Assembly (NCBI GenBank): GCA_964578975.1
Contig: CAZOFA010000001.1
Span: 1 to 64,000, forward strand
Length of the DNA stretch: 64,000 nt
Direction: 5' to 3'
Source: CAYRUP01 sp964578975
GTDB lineage: Bacteria; Pseudomonadota; Gammaproteobacteria; DSM-16500
In this document: in pieces, positions 63,948-64,000 of the stretch
How the letters are laid out: every line of letters begins with the position of its first letter
Numbering within the stretch: the stretch's first letter is position 1
Notes under the pieces: generated by a model
The model's input: the letters and a program-made list of their open reading frames with translations, nothing else
Told to the model about the DNA's origin: nothing
Databases searched by the model: none
Translations under genes and position numbers: made by a program

Positions 63948-64000
63948 ATGCGTCGTTACCTCATAAAAACTATTCTGCTGCTCGCAATGTTCTATCTTCC
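63948..64000 (+). CDS. 5' end of an exported protein gene, probably lptD (partial)
   Basis: Only 17 full codons are inside the window: ATG after AGGAAG, then MRRYLIKTILLLAMFYL, a typical signal-peptide start (basic residues then a hydrophobic stretch). In Pseudomonas-type genomes lptD is divergent from amgK-murU, so lptD is the likely identity, by context only. Confidence 0.45.
   Translation, partial: MRRYLIKTILLLAMFYL

Noticed and set aside
1..64000. tRNA, rRNA or riboswitch genes
   Set aside because: I looked in the intergenic stretches for cloverleaf-type or conserved RNA sequences and saw none; a covariance-model scan would be the real test.

Overview
The window reads as the chromosome of an AT-rich gammaproteobacterium, most likely an intracellular or protist-associated member of the Legionellales (Coxiellaceae-like). 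This is inferred from gene content: core genes look gammaproteobacterial (mrcA|pilMNOPQ-aroK, ubiC-ubiA-pdxB, rsmD|ftsYEX-rpoH, amgK-murU beside a probable lptD). Among them sit effector-like genes: an HRDLK-type Ser/Thr kinase, and a protein with a CaaX prenylation box and a CD38-like pattern. The species cannot be named from sequence alone.

Region 1 (about 0.1-14.6 kb, minus strand) is the standout: an uninterrupted run of 12 tightly packed genes that looks like an undescribed natural-product cluster. In transcription order it encodes a PLP-dependent decarboxylase, an acyl/peptidyl carrier protein, a KAS III-like protein without its active-site Cys, a divergent acyl-CoA-dehydrogenase-like protein, a full acyl-CoA dehydrogenase, a MATE-like exporter, an AMP-forming acyl ligase, an RND adaptor and pump, a KAS III-like enzyme with Cys and His, an amino-acid-adenylating enzyme and a transglutaminase-like enzyme. 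There is no modular PKS or NRPS; all parts are stand-alone. My reading is that substrates are activated onto the carrier, oxidised, condensed by a PqsBC-like KAS III pair, possibly amidated, and exported.

Region 2 (14.7-31.4 kb) mixes an orphan gene, murI, rlmJ (with a palindromic repeat inserted in frame), the CaaX/CD38-like effector candidate, bcp, an archaeal/eukaryal-type prolyl-tRNA synthetase, a class I aldolase, a Phd/RelE-type pair with a shortened toxin, an MbfA-type iron exporter, a class II ribonucleotide reductase whose radical Cys is replaced by Gly, hemE, a Thr/Pro/Ala-rich lipoprotein, aroK and a compact pil operon.

Region 3 (31.5-46 kb) holds mrcA, a C45/AAT-like hydrolase, an MFS transporter, coaX, the kinase and an orphan gene, an MsbA-like ABC exporter, and an ATP-grasp/HAD/glycosyltransferase/Wzm/Wzt operon for a surface glycan.

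Region 4 (46-64 kb) is mostly housekeeping: pdxB, ubiA, ubiC, a rubredoxin-type reductase, marC, a PH-domain protein, trpS, rsmD, ftsYEX, rpoH (behind a perfect CIRCE operator), an oxidoreductase, comM, cfa, murU, amgK and the start of a probable lptD. Palindromic repeats are scattered through the window. One family flanks a GIY-YIG nuclease gene as near-perfect 30-bp terminal inverted repeats, and both main families have supplied coding sequence or stop codons to neighbouring genes. I saw no rRNA, tRNA, CRISPR array or transposase.
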